A DNA stretch of 30,837 bases from an uncultured Petrimonas sp. (lineage in GTDB: Bacteria; Bacteroidota; Bacteroidia; Bacteroidales; Dysgonomonadaceae): NCBI GenBank assembly GCA_934621705.1, contig CAKTUP010000007.1, positions 1 to 30,837 on the forward strand, written 5' to 3'. The notes below the pieces were generated by a model. The model saw only the letters and a program-made list of their open reading frames with translations. It was not told the origin of the DNA and made no database searches. The translations under genes were made by a program, and so were the position numbers. Positions 30,098-30,837 of the stretch are shown in pieces; the first letter of the stretch is position 1, and each line of letters begins with the position of its first letter.

Positions 30098-30837
30098 ATG
30101 TACGAGTTATTCAACATTCAAAACAAAGTAATTGTCATCACCGGCGGAACGGGCGTTTTGGGCGCATCCATGGTAGAGTACCTTGCGGCTCACGGGGCGA
30201 AAGTTGCCGTATTGGCAAGAAACAAAGAAAAAGGAGATGCGTTGATCGAAAGTGTAAAATCGAAAGGTGGAGATGCAATGTTTCTTCAAACCGATGTAAC
30301 CGACGAAGCGGTATTAAGGCAAAACGCGGAAGATATCGTTGCCAAATACGGAAAAATTGATGTTTTGGTAAACGGAGCGGGCGGAAATATGCCAGGCGCC
30401 ACCATCGGCCCGAAAAACACAATCTTCGATTTGAAAATGGACGATTTCCGCAACGTGGTGGATTTAAATCTGATGGGAACGGTTGTTCCGACGGTTGTTT
30501 TTGCCGAATATATGGTAAGGGAAAAAAAAGGAAATATCATTAACATCTCATCGGCTTCGGCGTTGCGGCCGCTGTCGCGAGTTGCCGGTTATGGAGCTGC
30601 AAAAGCTGCGGTAACCAATTTCACCAAATACATGGCCGGAGAATTGGCGATAAAATTCGGCGAAGATTTTCGAGTAAACGCACTTTGTCCCGGGTTTTTT
30701 ATTACCGAACAAAACAGAAACCTGCTTACCAATCCCGACGGAACCTATTCCGACCGTGGAAATACAATCATTGCCCATACGCCGTTCAGGCGTTTCGGTG
30801 ATCCCGAAGACCTGCTCGGCACGTTGCATTATTTGGT
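30098..30837 (+). CDS. Short-chain dehydrogenase, partial (fructuronate/mannonate reductase-like)
   Basis: Open for 246 codons from ATG to the window edge. Classical SDR motifs are visible: TGGTGVLG cofactor loop (15-22), DVTDE (66-70), VNGAGGN (91-97, the NNAG position), and the catalytic set Ser152/Ser153, Tyr165 and Lys169 in GYGAAK. The length and the ELFNIQNKVIVITGGTGVLG opening resemble the SDR D-mannonate oxidoreductases found in Bacteroidota pectin and glucuronate loci, which reduce D-fructuronate to D-mannonate with NAD(P)H. That specificity is inference. It lies 121 bp after susD on the same strand and returns to the GC-richer composition of the chromosome. The next gene, outside the window, should tell more, with uxuA expected if the assignment holds. 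Confidence 0.87.
   Translation, partial: MYELFNIQNKVIVITGGTGVLGASMVEYLAAHGAKVAVLARNKEKGDALIESVKSKGGDAMFLQTDVTDEAVLRQNAEDIVAKYGKIDVLVNGAGGNMPGATIGPKNTIFDLKMDDFRNVVDLNLMGTVVPTVVFAEYMVREKKGNIINISSASALRPLSRVAGYGAAKAAVTNFTKYMAGELAIKFGEDFRVNALCPGFFITEQNRNLLTNPDGTYSDRGNTIIAHTPFRRFGDPEDLLGTLHYL

Overview
The window is chromosomal DNA from a member of the Bacteroidota, most likely the order Bacteroidales. The main evidence is a SusC/SusD pair, many outer-membrane-type lipoproteins, the long (617-residue) three-domain form of IspG, an ATP-type PEP carboxykinase, and repeated matches to the Bacteroidota -7 promoter box TAnnTTTG upstream of genes. Start sites rarely have a Shine-Dalgarno sequence. I cannot name the genus from sequence alone.

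Layout. Positions 1-2470 (minus strand) hold a partial lipoprotein, a threonylcarbamoyl-AMP synthase preceded by a toxin-antitoxin pair, and fabI. Positions 2580-8700 hold an AqpZ-like aquaporin, a metallo-beta-lactamase-fold hydrolase, a glyoxalase, a nitroreductase, a lone HTH regulator, ispG and an OsmC-like protein. Positions 8820-12215 hold a CAT-anticodon tRNA with promoter and terminator, a small HAD protein, a comM-like AAA+ gene and a thioredoxin-fold lipoprotein that lacks its redox cysteines. Positions 12445-17400 hold a glycosyltransferase, a second toxin-antitoxin pair lying between upp and a displaced copy of the upp 3' end, upp, pckA and a small outer-membrane protein. Positions 17470-20494 (minus strand) look like a three-gene operon: a thioredoxin-like lipoprotein, a glucuronoyl-esterase-like enzyme (CE15) and a DUF1080 lipoprotein. 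Positions 20619-23868 hold dnaX, an M15-type peptidase lipoprotein and an alpha/beta hydrolase. From 23903 to the end lies a carbohydrate-uptake locus: a LacI-family regulator divergent from susC and susD, then an SDR dehydrogenase cut by the window edge.

How they work together. Most of the window is housekeeping: tRNA modification, fatty acid and isoprenoid synthesis, gluconeogenesis, uracil salvage and replication. The accessory part is glycan use. CE15 plus DUF1080 could act on glucuronate-containing plant polymers. The lacI-susC-susD-SDR set looks like an uptake and catabolism unit controlled by one repressor. A link to uronate metabolism is inference, resting on the CE15 call and on similarity of the SDR to fructuronate/mannonate reductases.

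Most interesting observations: (1) two matching 18-bp operator-like palindromes 105 bp apart between lacI and susC, one touching each promoter; (2) a toxin-antitoxin module bracketed by upp and a diverged 75-bp copy of the upp 3' end; (3) an A10 run inside dnaX where either shift of reading frame gives a prompt stop at the size expected of the gamma subunit; (4) a roughly 150-bp nested inverted repeat built from AATAAGGTT between a lone HTH gene and ispG; (5) an 8-bp-period TCTANNNN repeat at two separate intergenic sites; (6) a palindrome that contains both stop codons of a convergent gene pair.
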